NCBI RefSeq assembly: GCF_024448505.1
Contig: NZ_JAMOHV010000009.1
Coordinates: 1-64,000 of the forward strand
Source of the DNA: Stutzerimonas degradans
Lineage (GTDB): Bacteria > Pseudomonadota > Gammaproteobacteria > Pseudomonadales > Pseudomonadaceae
Length of the DNA stretch: 64,000 nt
Direction of reading: 5' to 3'
The notes below the pieces were generated by a model. That model was given only the letters and a program-made list of their open reading frames with translations. It had not been told where the DNA came from and ran no database searches. Made by a program: the position numbers and the translations under genes. Shown here piece after piece: positions 35,366 through 44,197 of the stretch (within the stretch, counting starts at the first letter, position 1; each line of letters starts with the position of its first letter).

Positions 35366-36345
35366 GTCTGGTCACCCCTGTAGAGCATCCGTTCGCCGTT
35401 TTCGTGCGCATTCTTGGCAAGGGCAAGCGGGGCGCGCGCGACCTGACCCGCGAGGAGGCCCGCGAAGCGATGGGCATGCTGCTCGATGGTCAGGTCGAGG
35501 AGGCCCAGCTCGGCGCCTTTCTCATGCTGCTGCGGCACAAGGAAGAGAGCGCCGAGGAGCTGGCCGGCTTCACCGATGCGGTGCGCGCGCGGGTGGGCGA
35601 GCAGAATATTACGGTCGATCTCGACTGGCCGAGCTACGCCGGCAAGAAGCGCCACCTGCCGTGGTACCTGCTCGCGGCGAAATGCCTCGCTGGTAACGGT
35701 GTACGCATCCTGATGCATGGCGGCGGCGCGCATACCGCCGGGCGCCTCTACAGCGAGCAACTGCTCGAAGTGCTCGGCATTGCGCGCTGTGCCAGCTGGC
35801 AGGAGGTGGGGGCCGCGCTCGATCGCGACCGCCTGGCCTTCATCCCGCTCGGCGCCTGGATGCCGACGCTGCAGCGCATGATCGACCTGCGCAACGTGCT
35901 CGGCCTGCGCTCGCCGGTCCACTCGCTGGCGCGCATCCTCAATCCGCTGAATGCGCGCTGCGGGTTGCAGAGCATCTTTCATCCCGGCTATCAGGACACC
36001 CACCGGGAGGCGAGCCGGCTGCTGGGCGACCACGCCATCGTGATCAAGGGGGAGGGCGGGGAGATCGAGATCAACCCGGACAACATTTCCCATCTGTACG
36101 GCGCCACCGCCGGCCAGGCCTGGGACGAGGAGTGGCCGGCGCAATCGGCGCAACGCCATGTCAAGCCTACGATGCTCGAGCCGCAGCACCTGCTCGACGT
36201 CTGGCATGGCGGCGCCAGCGACGCCTACGGCGAGCTGGCCGTGGTGTCGAGTATGGCGCTGGGCCTGCGCGGGCTCGGGCATCCGCGTGAGGCGGCGTTC
36301 GAGCTGGCGCAACGCTACTGGGCGCAGCGCAATTCATCGAACTGA
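35362..36345 (+). CDS. ybiB: YbiB/TrpD2-type glycosyltransferase-fold protein
   Basis: 327 residues. Resembles anthranilate phosphoribosyltransferase (TrpD) in fold: N-terminal helical domain with LTREEAREAMGMLLDGQVEEAQLGAFLMLLRHK and a glycosyltransferase family 3 domain with GVRILMHGGGAHTAGR. E. coli YbiB is a LexA-regulated nucleic-acid-binding protein and does not act in tryptophan synthesis. Its position in the tus operon, with a 4-bp overlap, and the lack of trp neighbours support that view. Enzymatic activity here is unknown. Confidence 0.82.
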   Translation: MSLVTPVEHPFAVFVRILGKGKRGARDLTREEAREAMGMLLDGQVEEAQLGAFLMLLRHKEESAEELAGFTDAVRARVGEQNITVDLDWPSYAGKKRHLPWYLLAAKCLAGNGVRILMHGGGAHTAGRLYSEQLLEVLGIARCASWQEVGAALDRDRLAFIPLGAWMPTLQRMIDLRNVLGLRSPVHSLARILNPLNARCGLQSIFHPGYQDTHREASRLLGDHAIVIKGEGGEIEINPDNISHLYGATAGQAWDEEWPAQSAQRHVKPTMLEPQHLLDVWHGGASDAYGELAVVSSMALGLRGLGHPREAAFELAQRYWAQRNSSN

Positions 36346-36430
36346 CGGATCGGTTAGACCAAGCATTCGGTCCCATCGACCGAACCATCATCTCTAGAGT
36401 GCTTCCTAATAGAAACAACTGGAGGCACGA

Positions 36431-37447
36431 ATGGGATTGTTGATCGATGGCCAGTGGCATGACCGCTGGTATGAAAGCCGCGACGGACGTTTCGAGCGCG
36501 AGCAGGCCAAGCGCCGTCACTGGATCACCGCGGACGGTAAGCCGGCTGCCGATGGGCAGCCGGGATTCAAGGCCGAGGCCGGGCGCTACCACCTGTATGT
36601 TTCGCTTGCCTGTCCCTGGGCACACCGCACGCTGATCTACCGCAAGATCAAGGGGCTCGAAAGCCTGATCGACGTCTCGGTGGTGAGCTGGCTGATGGCC
36701 GACCAAGGCTGGACGTTCGACCGCAGCACCGGCTCCAGCGGCGATGCGCTGGACGACGATCGCTACCTGCACCAGCGCTACACCCGAGACGATCCGCGTT
36801 ACAACGGCCGCGTGACGGTACCGCTGCTGTGGGATCGCAAGCAGCAGCGCATCGTCAACAACGAATCCTCCGAGCTGATCCGCATCTTCAACAGCGCGTT
36901 CGACCACCTGACCGGATCGTCGCTCGATCTCTATCCTCAACCGCTGCGCGGCGAGATCGATGCGCTCAACGCGCGTATCTACCCGGCGGTCAACAACGGT
37001 GTCTACCGGGCTGGCTTTGCTACCAGCCAGGAAGCTTATGAAGAGGCCTTCGCGCTGGTATTCAGCACGCTGGACTGGCTGGAGCGTCGCCTCGACAAGT
37101 TGCGCTATCTGACCGGTGAGTACCTGACCGAGGCCGACTGGCGACTGTTCACCACGCTCATCCGCTTCGACGCGGTGTATCACGGCCACTTCAAGTGCAA
37201 TCTGCGGCGCATCGAGGACTATCCGAACCTCTCCAACTGGCTGCGCGAGCTGTACCAGTGGCCGGGGATCGCCGACACGGTGGATTACCGCCATATCAAG
37301 GGGCATTACTACCAGAGCCATCGGCAGATCAACGGCAACGGCATCGTGCCGCAAGGCCCGGCGCTGCAACTGGAGCGCGCGCATGATCGCGAGCGCCTGC
37401 CGGGCCTGGGCATCTTCAATCGGTCGACTGCGGCCGTTTTGGCCTGA
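36431..37447 (+). CDS. Glutathionyl-hydroquinone reductase (Xi-class GST)
   Basis: 338 residues. The catalytic cysteine is Cys61 in SLACPWAHR, the Xi-class signature that distinguishes these enzymes from ordinary GSTs. The N-terminal thioredoxin domain is followed by the all-helical GST domain (about 170-310), with YPNLSNWLRELYQWPGI near 266. Reduces glutathionyl-hydroquinones formed during quinone detoxification. Expressed alone, with GGAGG eight bases before the ATG. The 85-bp upstream region has GGTTAGACC and GGTCCCATCGACC repeats of unknown meaning. Confidence 0.9.
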   Translation: MGLLIDGQWHDRWYESRDGRFEREQAKRRHWITADGKPAADGQPGFKAEAGRYHLYVSLACPWAHRTLIYRKIKGLESLIDVSVVSWLMADQGWTFDRSTGSSGDALDDDRYLHQRYTRDDPRYNGRVTVPLLWDRKQQRIVNNESSELIRIFNSAFDHLTGSSLDLYPQPLRGEIDALNARIYPAVNNGVYRAGFATSQEAYEEAFALVFSTLDWLERRLDKLRYLTGEYLTEADWRLFTTLIRFDAVYHGHFKCNLRRIEDYPNLSNWLRELYQWPGIADTVDYRHIKGHYYQSHRQINGNGIVPQGPALQLERAHDRERLPGLGIFNRSTAAVLA

Positions 37448-37569
37448 GTGAGACGGCTGCGCAAACGGCCAATTCCCTCGTGAGATAGCGTCCATCCGCC
37501 GTCGGGGCGGCGCGGCGGCGATGCACCGTGCATACTGCGCGGCCAAGCAAGGGTGGATGGACGCGATCG

Positions 37570-38007
37570 ATGTGGGGGCTTTCCGGCTATCTCGGCCTTT
37601 TTCTGGCGGCGTTCGGTGCGGCGACGCTGCTGCCGATGCAGTCCGAGGCGCTGCTGGCGGGCTTGCTGCTGTCGGAGCGCTATGCCGTCTGGGGGGTGCT
37701 GGCGGTGGCCAGCGCCGGCAACGTGCTCGGCTCGCTGGTGAACTGGCTGCTGGGGCGCTATGTCGAGCGGTTTCGCCACAAGCGCTGGTTTCCGGTCAAC
37801 GAACGGCAGCTGACCCGTGCACAGCAGCACTATCACCGCTACGGCCGCTGGACCTTGCTGCTCAGCTGGATGCCGATCATCGGCGACCCGCTGACGCTGG
37901 TGGCAGGGATGATGCGCGAGCCGCTGTGGAGCTTCGTGCTGATCGTCGCGTTGGCCAAGACGACGCGTTATCTGATGGTGGTCGGCCTGACTCTGGGCTG
38001 GATGTGA
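37570..38007 (+). CDS. YqaA/DedA-superfamily membrane protein
   Basis: 145-residue SNARE-associated/VTT-type protein: short helix at 1-25, re-entrant region LLPMQSEALLAGLLLSERYAVW, the conserved GNVLGSLVNWLLGRY (near 52-66) and a C-terminal helix. YqaA-type proteins are small members of the DedA superfamily, implicated in lipid scrambling and envelope homeostasis. I chose ATG 37570 (MWGLSGYLG). An earlier ATG at 37528 adds 14 residues with no family support. No terminator separates it clearly from the next gene. Confidence 0.82.
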   Translation: MWGLSGYLGLFLAAFGAATLLPMQSEALLAGLLLSERYAVWGVLAVASAGNVLGSLVNWLLGRYVERFRHKRWFPVNERQLTRAQQHYHRYGRWTLLLSWMPIIGDPLTLVAGMMREPLWSFVLIVALAKTTRYLMVVGLTLGWM

Positions 38008-38080
38008 CGGACGTCGGGTTGGAAACCGCAGCTGACTGAACGATGATCCCGTGCGACGTCCAGCGGATACCTCGGCACGC

Positions 38081-39136
38081 ATGACCCACGCACCGTCCTC
38101 GACCACACGCCTTACCGTTACGCAACGTGACAGCATCTCCGTGCGCCTGGTGCGCGAGGCGCTGCTCGCGTTCGAGCGCGCCGATCTGTCGGGCGCGCAG
38201 CTGCTGGCCGAGCTGGGCCTCGATCCGGCCTGTCTGCGCGAGCTGGACGGGCGCATCGACGTGCGCGACTACACGCGGCTGTGGCTCGGGCTGGCGCAGC
38301 GATTCGATGACGAATTGTTCGGCATGGATCCGCGTCGGCTGCGTTCCGGCAGTTTTGCCTTCATCAGCCGCTGCTGTATCCAGCAACCCACGCTGGAAAA
38401 GGCCTTGCAGCAGGCGCTGAGCTTCTTCGGCCTGGAACTGGAGAGCTTTCGCGGCAAGCTGATCCGCAGCCAGAGCCTGGCCGAGATCGTGCTGCGCGAG
38501 CGCGCCGCCGAGCCCGCACGGGCGTTCTGCTATTTCACGTTCTGGATGTTGCTGCACGGACTGGCCTGCTGGCTGGTGGGCCGGCGCATCCCCTTGCTGG
38601 CGGTGGAATTGCGCTGCGCCGAGCCGGAGTACACCGACGACTACCGGGTCATGTTTTCCGACAACCTGCGCTTCGCGCGTCCCTCGACGCGCATCATCTT
38701 CGCCGCCGAAGTGCTCGATCTGCCGGTCCGGCGCAGCGAAGCCGAGCTGCACAGTTTCCTTGCCGAGGCGCCGGCGAACATCCTGGTGCGCTATCGCGAT
38801 CATTCCAGCCTGGCCAGCCGCATCCGCCAGCAGCTGCGCCATCTGCCGGCGGAGCAGTGGCCCGATGCGGCGACGCTGGCGCAGCGCCTGTGCATGTCTG
38901 CCTCGACGTTGCGCCGCCGGCTGGCCGAAGCGGGCCAGCCCTACCAGACCATCAAGGACGGACTGCGTCAGGAGATGGCCACGCAGTGGTTGGCCGATGC
39001 CAGCGTCAGCTACGGCGAGATCGCCGAGCGGCTCGGGTTCGCCGATGTCAGCTCGTTCTACAAGGCGTTTCGCAAGTGGACGGGCAGCAATCCTGGCCAC
39101 TACCGCAACCTCATTCTGGCGCCGACGCAGCATTGA
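38081..39136 (+). CDS. AraC-family transcriptional regulator
   Basis: 351 residues. The N-terminal arabinose-binding-like domain (about 25-210) senses an unknown ligand, and the C-terminal two-helix-turn-helix DNA-binding domain covers about 250-345 (RLCMSASTLRRRLAEAGQPYQTIKDGLRQEMA and GFADVSSFYKAFRKWTGSNPGHYR). GTG 38051 could add 10 residues, but ATG 38081 is a better start. It lies directly upstream of the acyl-CoA gene cluster on the same strand, so it is a likely activator of that cluster. That link is inference from position. Confidence 0.85.
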   Translation: MTHAPSSTTRLTVTQRDSISVRLVREALLAFERADLSGAQLLAELGLDPACLRELDGRIDVRDYTRLWLGLAQRFDDELFGMDPRRLRSGSFAFISRCCIQQPTLEKALQQALSFFGLELESFRGKLIRSQSLAEIVLRERAAEPARAFCYFTFWMLLHGLACWLVGRRIPLLAVELRCAEPEYTDDYRVMFSDNLRFARPSTRIIFAAEVLDLPVRRSEAELHSFLAEAPANILVRYRDHSSLASRIRQQLRHLPAEQWPDAATLAQRLCMSASTLRRRLAEAGQPYQTIKDGLRQEMATQWLADASVSYGEIAERLGFADVSSFYKAFRKWTGSNPGHYRNLILAPTQH

Positions 39137-39269
39137 ACGTACGCACCGGCAGCACCCGTCGCCGTTGTGATTGCCCTTTGCCATTGGCCAAAACGCTCAG
39201 GCAGGTTGAGTAGATCGGCCATTGCCGCTCTCGTGTCGCTGTCTAAAGATGAATCCCGGCTTCGCACCG

Positions 39270-39280
39270 AATAACAACAA
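39270..39280 (+). promoter_or_regulatory. Hfq/Crc CA motif at the SDR ribosome binding site
   Basis: AATAACAACAA matches the AANAANAA consensus that the Hfq/Crc complex binds to block translation in pseudomonads. It starts 26 bases before the start codon and abuts the Shine-Dalgarno CGGGAGAG (39284-39291). A perfect placement for catabolite repression of the first gene of the cluster. Confidence 0.75.
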
Positions 39281-39295
39281 GCACGGGAGAGAGCC

Positions 39296-40063
39296 ATGCA
39301 GATTCGCGACAGGGTATTCCTCATCAGCGGTGGCGCTTCGGGGCTTGGTGCCGCCGCGGCGCAGGCGCTGGTCGAGGCGGGTGGCAGCGTGGTGCTGGCC
39401 GATCTCGACGAGGCGGCGGCCATTGCCCAGGCCGAAGCGCTCGGCGCCTGCGCGCTCGGCGTGCAGGCCGACATCCGCGACGAACAGGCCGCGCGCCACG
39501 CGGTGACGACGGCCCGCCAGCACTTCGGTGCGCTGCACGGGTTGGTCAACTGCGCCGGGGTCGCCGGAGGCGAGAAAATCCTCGGCCGCCACGGCCCGCA
39601 CGGCCTCGACAGTTTCAGTCGCATCGTCGGCATCAACCTGATCGGCACCTTCAACATGCTGCGCCTGGCCGCCGAAGCGATGGCCGAGAACGCGCCGGAT
39701 GCCAACGGCGAGCGCGGCGTGATCATCAATACCGCGTCCATCGCGGCCTACGACGGACAGATCGGCCAGGCAGCCTATGCGGCGTCCAAGGGCGGCGTCG
39801 TCAGCCTGACCCTGCCGGCCGCCCGCGAGCTGGCGCGCTTCGGTATCCGCGTGATGACCATCGCCCCCGGCGTGTTCGAGACGCCGATGATGGCCGGCAT
39901 GACCCAGGAAATCCGCGATTCGCTGGCCGCCGGCGTGCCGTTCCCGCCACGTCTGGGCCGCCCCGCCGAATACGCCGCGCTGGTGCGGCACATCTTCGAA
40001 AACAGCATGCTCAACGGCGAGGTGATCCGTCTCGACGGCGCCTTGCGCATGGCCGCCAAATAA
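39296..40063 (+). CDS. Short-chain dehydrogenase, 3-hydroxyacyl-CoA type
   Basis: 255-residue classical SDR. The cofactor loop is SGGASGLG (11-18). The catalytic Tyr161-x3-Lys165 sits in [10 protein letters not shown], with Ser near 148 ([10 protein letters not shown]). It is closest in look to HSD17B10-like (2-methyl-)3-hydroxyacyl-CoA dehydrogenases ([15 protein letters not shown]). First gene of a same-strand cluster with thiolase, acyl-CoA dehydrogenase, acyl-CoA ligase and CaiB-type transferase, so it likely oxidises the 3-hydroxyacyl-CoA step of the same substrate. The substrate is unknown. Confidence 0.87.
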   Translation: MQIRDRVFLISGGASGLGAAAAQALVEAGGSVVLADLDEAAAIAQAEALGACALGVQADIRDEQAARHAVTTARQHFGALHGLVNCAGVAGGEKILGRHGPHGLDSFSRIVGINLIGTFNMLRLAAEAMAENAPDANGERGVIINTASIAAYDGQIGQAAYAASKGGVVSLTLPAARELARFGIRVMTIAPGVFETPMMAGMTQEIRDSLAAGVPFPPRLGRPAEYAALVRHIFENSMLNGEVIRLDGALRMAAK

Positions 40064-40066
40064 AAA
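40059..40066 (+). promoter_or_regulatory. Possible CA motif at the thiolase ribosome binding site
   Basis: AATAAAAA fits AANAANAA and overlaps the SDR stop codon region, directly before AAGGA and the ATG at 40077. It is an A-run variant, so it is weaker evidence than the AACAACAA-type sites in this cluster. Confidence 0.4.
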
Positions 40067-40076
40067 GGAAATGCAC

Positions 40077-41261
40077 ATGAAAGATGATCCGATCGTAATC
40101 GTCAGCAGCGCGCGCACGCCGATGGGCGGCTTCCAGGGTGACCTGCTGGGCATGACCGCGCCGCAGCTCGGCGCGGCGGCAATTCGCGCTGCGGTGGAAC
40201 GCAGCGGCCTGCCGCCGGAGAACGTCCAGGACGTGCTGATGGGCTGTGTGCTGCCGGCCGGGCAGGGCCAGGCGCCGGCGCGGCAGGCGGCGTTGGGCGC
40301 CGGGCTGACCCGCGCCACCACCTGCACCACGGTGAACAAGATGTGCGGTTCGGGCATGCAGACGGTGATCCTGGCGAACGACCAGCTGCTCGCCGGCAGC
40401 GCCGACATCGTCGTCGCCGGCGGCATGGAGAGCATGTCCAATGCGCCGTATTTGCTCGACCGCGCCCGCGGCGGCTATCGCATGGGGCATGGTCGGGTGC
40501 TCGATCACATGTTCCTCGACGGTCTCGAGGACTCCTTCGACAAGGGCCGGCTGATGGGCTCGTTCGCCGAAGAATGCGCCGATACCTTCGGCTTCAGCCG
40601 CGAGGCGCAGGACGCCTACGCACTGGAGTCGCTGCGCCGGGCGCAGGCGGCGATCGCCGAAGGCCGTTTCGCCGAGGAAATCGTCACCCTGGAAGTCACC
40701 CAGGGCAAACAGCAACGCACGGTTCGCGACGACGAGCAGCCGCCCAAAGCCATGCCGGAGAAGATCCCGAGCCTGAAGCCGGCGTTCCGCGAAGGCGGTA
40801 CGGTGACCGCTGCGAACTCCAGTTCGATTTCCGACGGCGCCGCCGCGCTGCTGCTGATGCGCCGCTCCGAAGCCGAGCGCTGGGGGCTGCAGCCGCAGGC
40901 GGTGATCCACGGCCACGCGGCGCATGCCGATGCGCCAAACCTGTTCACCACCGCGCCGATTGGGGCGATCCGCAAGCTGATGGAGCGCACCGGCTGGCGC
41001 CTCGAAGACGTCGATCTGTTCGAGATCAACGAAGCCTTCGCCGTGGTGGCGATGGTGGCGATGCGCGAGCTGGGGCTGGATCACGCCAAGGTCAACGTCA
41101 ACGGCGGCGCCTGCGCGCTGGGGCATCCGGTGGGCGCGTCCGGTGCGCGCATTCTGGTCACGCTGCTGGCCGCCCTGCGCGCGCGCGGTTTGCGGCGGGG
41201 CGTAGCGGCGATCTGCATCGGCGGTGGCGAGGCCACGGCGATGGCTGTCGAGCTGATCTGA
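40077..41261 (+). CDS. Acetyl-CoA acyltransferase (thiolase)
   Basis: 394 residues. Catalytic Cys90 is in [12 protein letters not shown]. The C-terminal active-site segments [17 protein letters not shown] and [12 protein letters not shown] contain the His and Cys of the thiolase dyad. Start ATG 40077 has AAGGA seven bases upstream. ATG 40071 overlaps the Shine-Dalgarno. Cleaves 3-ketoacyl-CoA. In the context of the adjacent methyl-branched-type enzymes, it may act on 2-methylacetoacetyl-CoA or a longer ketoacyl-CoA. 13 bp downstream of the SDR. Confidence 0.92.
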   Translation: MKDDPIVIVSSARTPMGGFQGDLLGMTAPQLGAAAIRAAVERSGLPPENVQDVLMGCVLPAGQGQAPARQAALGAGLTRATTCTTVNKMCGSGMQTVILANDQLLAGSADIVVAGGMESMSNAPYLLDRARGGYRMGHGRVLDHMFLDGLEDSFDKGRLMGSFAEECADTFGFSREAQDAYALESLRRAQAAIAEGRFAEEIVTLEVTQGKQQRTVRDDEQPPKAMPEKIPSLKPAFREGGTVTAANSSSISDGAAALLLMRRSEAERWGLQPQAVIHGHAAHADAPNLFTTAPIGAIRKLMERTGWRLEDVDLFEINEAFAVVAMVAMRELGLDHAKVNVNGGACALGHPVGASGARILVTLLAALRARGLRRGVAAICIGGGEATAMAVELI

Positions 41262-41271
41262 GGAGGCGCCC

Positions 41272-42405
41272 ATGCTGCCCAACGAAGACCAGTGCGCCAT
41301 CGCCGAGATGGCGCGGCAGTTTGCCGAAGAACGGCTAAAACCCTTCGCCGAGCAGTGGAGTCGCGAGCACCGCTTTCCGGCGGAGGCCATTGGCGAGATG
41401 GCCGCGCTGGGCTTCTTTGGCATGTTGGTGCCGGAGCAGTGGGGCGGTAGCGATACCGGCTACCTGGCGTACGCCATGGCGCTGGAGGAAATCGCTGCCG
41501 GCGACGGTGCCTGCTCGACCATCATGAGCGTGCACAACTCGGTGGGCTGCGTACCGATCCTGCGCTTCGGCACCGACCAGCAGAAGCGCGACTTCCTCAT
41601 GCCGCTGGCACGCGGTGAGCAGATCGGCGCCTTCGCCCTGACCGAGCCGCAGGCCGGCTCCGATGCCAGCAGCCTGCGTACCCGTGCCCGGCGCGACGGC
41701 GATCATTACGTGCTCAACGGCGCCAAGCAGTTCATCACCTCCGGCAAGCATGCCGGCACGGTGATCGTCTTTGCGGTGACGGACCCGGACGCCGGCAAGC
41801 GCGGCATCAGTGCCTTTATCGTGCCCACCGACAGCCCCGGCTATCAGGTGGTACGGGTCGAGGACAAGCTCGGCCAGCACGCCTCGGATACCTGCCAGAT
41901 CGCCTTTGAGGACCTGCGTGTGCCGGTCGCCAACCGGTTGGGCGAGGAGGGTGAGGGCTACCGCATCGCCCTGGCCAACCTGGAAGGCGGCCGCATCGGC
42001 ATCGCCGCCCAGGCGGTGGGCATGGCCCGCGCCGCCTTCGAAGCGGCGCGCGACTACGCCAGGGAGCGCGAAACCTTCGGCAAGCCGATCATCGAGCACC
42101 AGGCGGTGGCCTTCCGCCTGGCCGACATGGCGACCCAGATAGCCGTGGCGCGGCAGATGGTGCATCACGCCGCGGCGCTGCGCGAGGCCGGACGGCCGGC
42201 ATTGGTGGAGGCCTCGATGGCCAAGCTGTTCGCCTCGGAGATGGCTGAGAAGGCCTGCTCGGCGGCGATCCAGACGCTCGGCGGTTACGGCTACCTGGCC
42301 GACTTCCCGGTGGAGCGCATCTACCGCGATGTGCGGGTCTGCCAGATCTACGAGGGCACCAGCGACATCCAGCGCCTGGTCATCGCCCGCAACCTGGGAG
42401 AGTGA
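41272..42405 (+). CDS. Acyl-CoA dehydrogenase
   Basis: 377 residues, three-domain ACAD fold. The FAD/substrate signature is [21 protein letters not shown] (near 122-142). The C-terminal domain ends with [22 protein letters not shown] and [18 protein letters not shown], with the catalytic Glu in IYEGTS. The length and the GYG-type motif suggest the short/branched-chain group. Makes the 2-enoyl-CoA. Ten bases after the thiolase gene. No enoyl-CoA hydratase gene is adjacent, so that step must come from elsewhere, for example FadB at 49 kb. Confidence 0.92.
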   Translation: MLPNEDQCAIAEMARQFAEERLKPFAEQWSREHRFPAEAIGEMAALGFFGMLVPEQWGGSDTGYLAYAMALEEIAAGDGACSTIMSVHNSVGCVPILRFGTDQQKRDFLMPLARGEQIGAFALTEPQAGSDASSLRTRARRDGDHYVLNGAKQFITSGKHAGTVIVFAVTDPDAGKRGISAFIVPTDSPGYQVVRVEDKLGQHASDTCQIAFEDLRVPVANRLGEEGEGYRIALANLEGGRIGIAAQAVGMARAAFEAARDYARERETFGKPIIEHQAVAFRLADMATQIAVARQMVHHAAALREAGRPALVEASMAKLFASEMAEKACSAAIQTLGGYGYLADFPVERIYRDVRVCQIYEGTSDIQRLVIARNLGE

Positions 42406-42468
42406 GCGAAGCGTCATGCGGCGCGGCGAACCGCCGTGCCGGGCACAGCCGGGAACGCCGGCCACCTG

Positions 42469-42481
42469 AAAATAACAACAA
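42469..42481 (+). promoter_or_regulatory. Hfq/Crc CA motif at the acyl-CoA ligase ribosome binding site
   Basis: AAAATAACAACAA carries two overlapping AANAANAA matches and ends four bases before the Shine-Dalgarno GAGGTAGGA (42485-42493) of the AMP-dependent ligase. The core AATAACAACAAG is identical to the motif before the SDR gene 3.2 kb upstream, which suggests parallel catabolite control. Confidence 0.75.
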
Positions 42482-42496
42482 GACGAGGTAGGAAAC

Positions 42497-44131
42497 ATGC
42501 AAACAGGCTTGATGCAGAACGCGCCCCTGTTGATCAGTGGCATCCTCGCCCACGCCGCACGCGCCCACGCCGATCGCGAGATTGTCTCGCGGCTGGTCGG
42601 CGAACCGCTCTGGCGTTATGACTACGCCGGCCTTGCCAGCCGCGCCGCGCAGGCCGCCACGATGCTGCGCGGCCTCGGCATCGAGGCAGGCGACTGTGTG
42701 TCGTCGCTGGCGTGGAACACCCATCGTCATTACGAGCTGTTCTTCGCGGTGCCGGGTATCGGCGCGGTGCTGCATACCGCCAATCCACGGCTGTCGGATG
42801 AGCAGATCGTCTACACCATCAACCACGCCGGCAGCCAGGTGCTGCTGTTCGACAGCTCCTTCGCCGAATGCGTCGCTAGGTTGCGGCCGCGGCTGGACAA
42901 CATCCGGCATTTCATCGAGCTGGCAGTCCACCCTGTTTCCGCAATGGCCGACGTGCAGGGCTATGAGCGACTGATCGCCGCCGCCGCGCCGCTGGACTGG
43001 CCGCAGTTCGACGAGAACTCCGGCGCCGTGCTCTGTTACACCTCCGGCACCACCGGCGATCCCAAGGGTGTGCTGTACAGCCACCGTTCCGTGGTGCTGC
43101 ATGCGATGGCAGCGGGGCTGTCCGGTGCCTTCGGCCTGTCCGCTTTCGATTGCATCATGCCGTGCTCGTCGCTCTACCACGGCACCGCCTGGGGCCTGCC
43201 GTACGCCGCGGCGATCAATGGCTGCAAGTTCGTCCTGCCGTGCGACAGGATGGACGGCCCGAGTCTGCAGGAGCTTATCCAGAGCGAAGGCGTGACCATT
43301 TCCGGTGGCGTGCCGACCATCTGGACCATGTACCTGACCCATCTTGAGCGCAGCGGTGAGGACGCCGGCACGCTCGCGCGGCTGGTGATCGGCGGCTCCG
43401 CGGTGCCCCGTGCGATGGCGGAAACCTTCCAGACCCGTTACGGCGTTGCGGTCTGCCAGCTCTGGGGCATGACCGAAACCAGCCCGTTGGGGGTGGTGGC
43501 CACGCCGACGCCCAGATTGGCCGGGCGTGGCCCGCAGGCCGTCAACGATACCGTCTGGACGCGCCAGGGGCGTTTGCAGTTCGGCATCGAACTGCGGGTG
43601 GTGGACGAACAGGGCCACGAGCTGCCACGCGACGGCGTCAGTGCCGGTCGTCTCAAGGTGCGCGGTCCGTGGACGGTGGAACGTTACTACCGGAGCGAAA
43701 CCAGTGCGCTGGACGAAGACGGCTGGTTCGATACCGGCGACATCGCCACGCTGGACGCCGATGGCTTCATGCGCATCACCGATCGCAGCAAGGACGTGAT
43801 CAAGTCCGGCGGCGAGTGGGTCAGCTCCATCGATATCGAGAACGTTGCCGCCGCGTGTCCCGGCGTGAAGGTCGCGGCCGTGGTCGGCGTGTTCCATCCG
43901 AAATGGGAGGAGCGCCCGTTGCTGGTGATCGAGCCGCATGCTGACGCCGAGGTCACCGCCGAATCGGTCCTCGCGCACCTGGAGCCGAACATCGTCAAGT
44001 GGTGGATGCCCGATGCGGTGGTCTTCGACGCCGTGCCGCTGACCGCCACCGGCAAGATCGACAAGAAAGTGCTGCGCGAGCGCTACCGCGACCATCTGCT
44101 GGACAAGCCGCTGAATGCAGCGAACCAGTAG
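42497..44131 (+). CDS. Acyl-CoA synthetase (AMP-dependent ligase)
   Basis: 544-residue ANL-family enzyme. The phosphate-binding loop is CYTSGTTGDPKGVLYSHRS (near 178-196). QLWGMTETSPLG (near 317) and the GWFDTGDIATLDADGFMRITDRSKDVIKSGGEW hinge are complete, and the C-terminal catalytic lysine is in LTATGKIDKKVLRERY. Activates a carboxylic acid to its CoA ester, the entry step for the cluster. Medium- to long-chain acid ligases of this type are common, but the substrate is not set by sequence. Confidence 0.9.
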   Translation: MQTGLMQNAPLLISGILAHAARAHADREIVSRLVGEPLWRYDYAGLASRAAQAATMLRGLGIEAGDCVSSLAWNTHRHYELFFAVPGIGAVLHTANPRLSDEQIVYTINHAGSQVLLFDSSFAECVARLRPRLDNIRHFIELAVHPVSAMADVQGYERLIAAAAPLDWPQFDENSGAVLCYTSGTTGDPKGVLYSHRSVVLHAMAAGLSGAFGLSAFDCIMPCSSLYHGTAWGLPYAAAINGCKFVLPCDRMDGPSLQELIQSEGVTISGGVPTIWTMYLTHLERSGEDAGTLARLVIGGSAVPRAMAETFQTRYGVAVCQLWGMTETSPLGVVATPTPRLAGRGPQAVNDTVWTRQGRLQFGIELRVVDEQGHELPRDGVSAGRLKVRGPWTVERYYRSETSALDEDGWFDTGDIATLDADGFMRITDRSKDVIKSGGEWVSSIDIENVAAACPGVKVAAVVGVFHPKWEERPLLVIEPHADAEVTAESVLAHLEPNIVKWWMPDAVVFDAVPLTATGKIDKKVLRERYRDHLLDKPLNAANQ

Positions 44132-44197
44132 TCGCCGCCGCAGGGTGCTGTCGCGTCGACGTGGAGCGCCTGAGGCAGCCAGAAAGGGGGAGGGACG

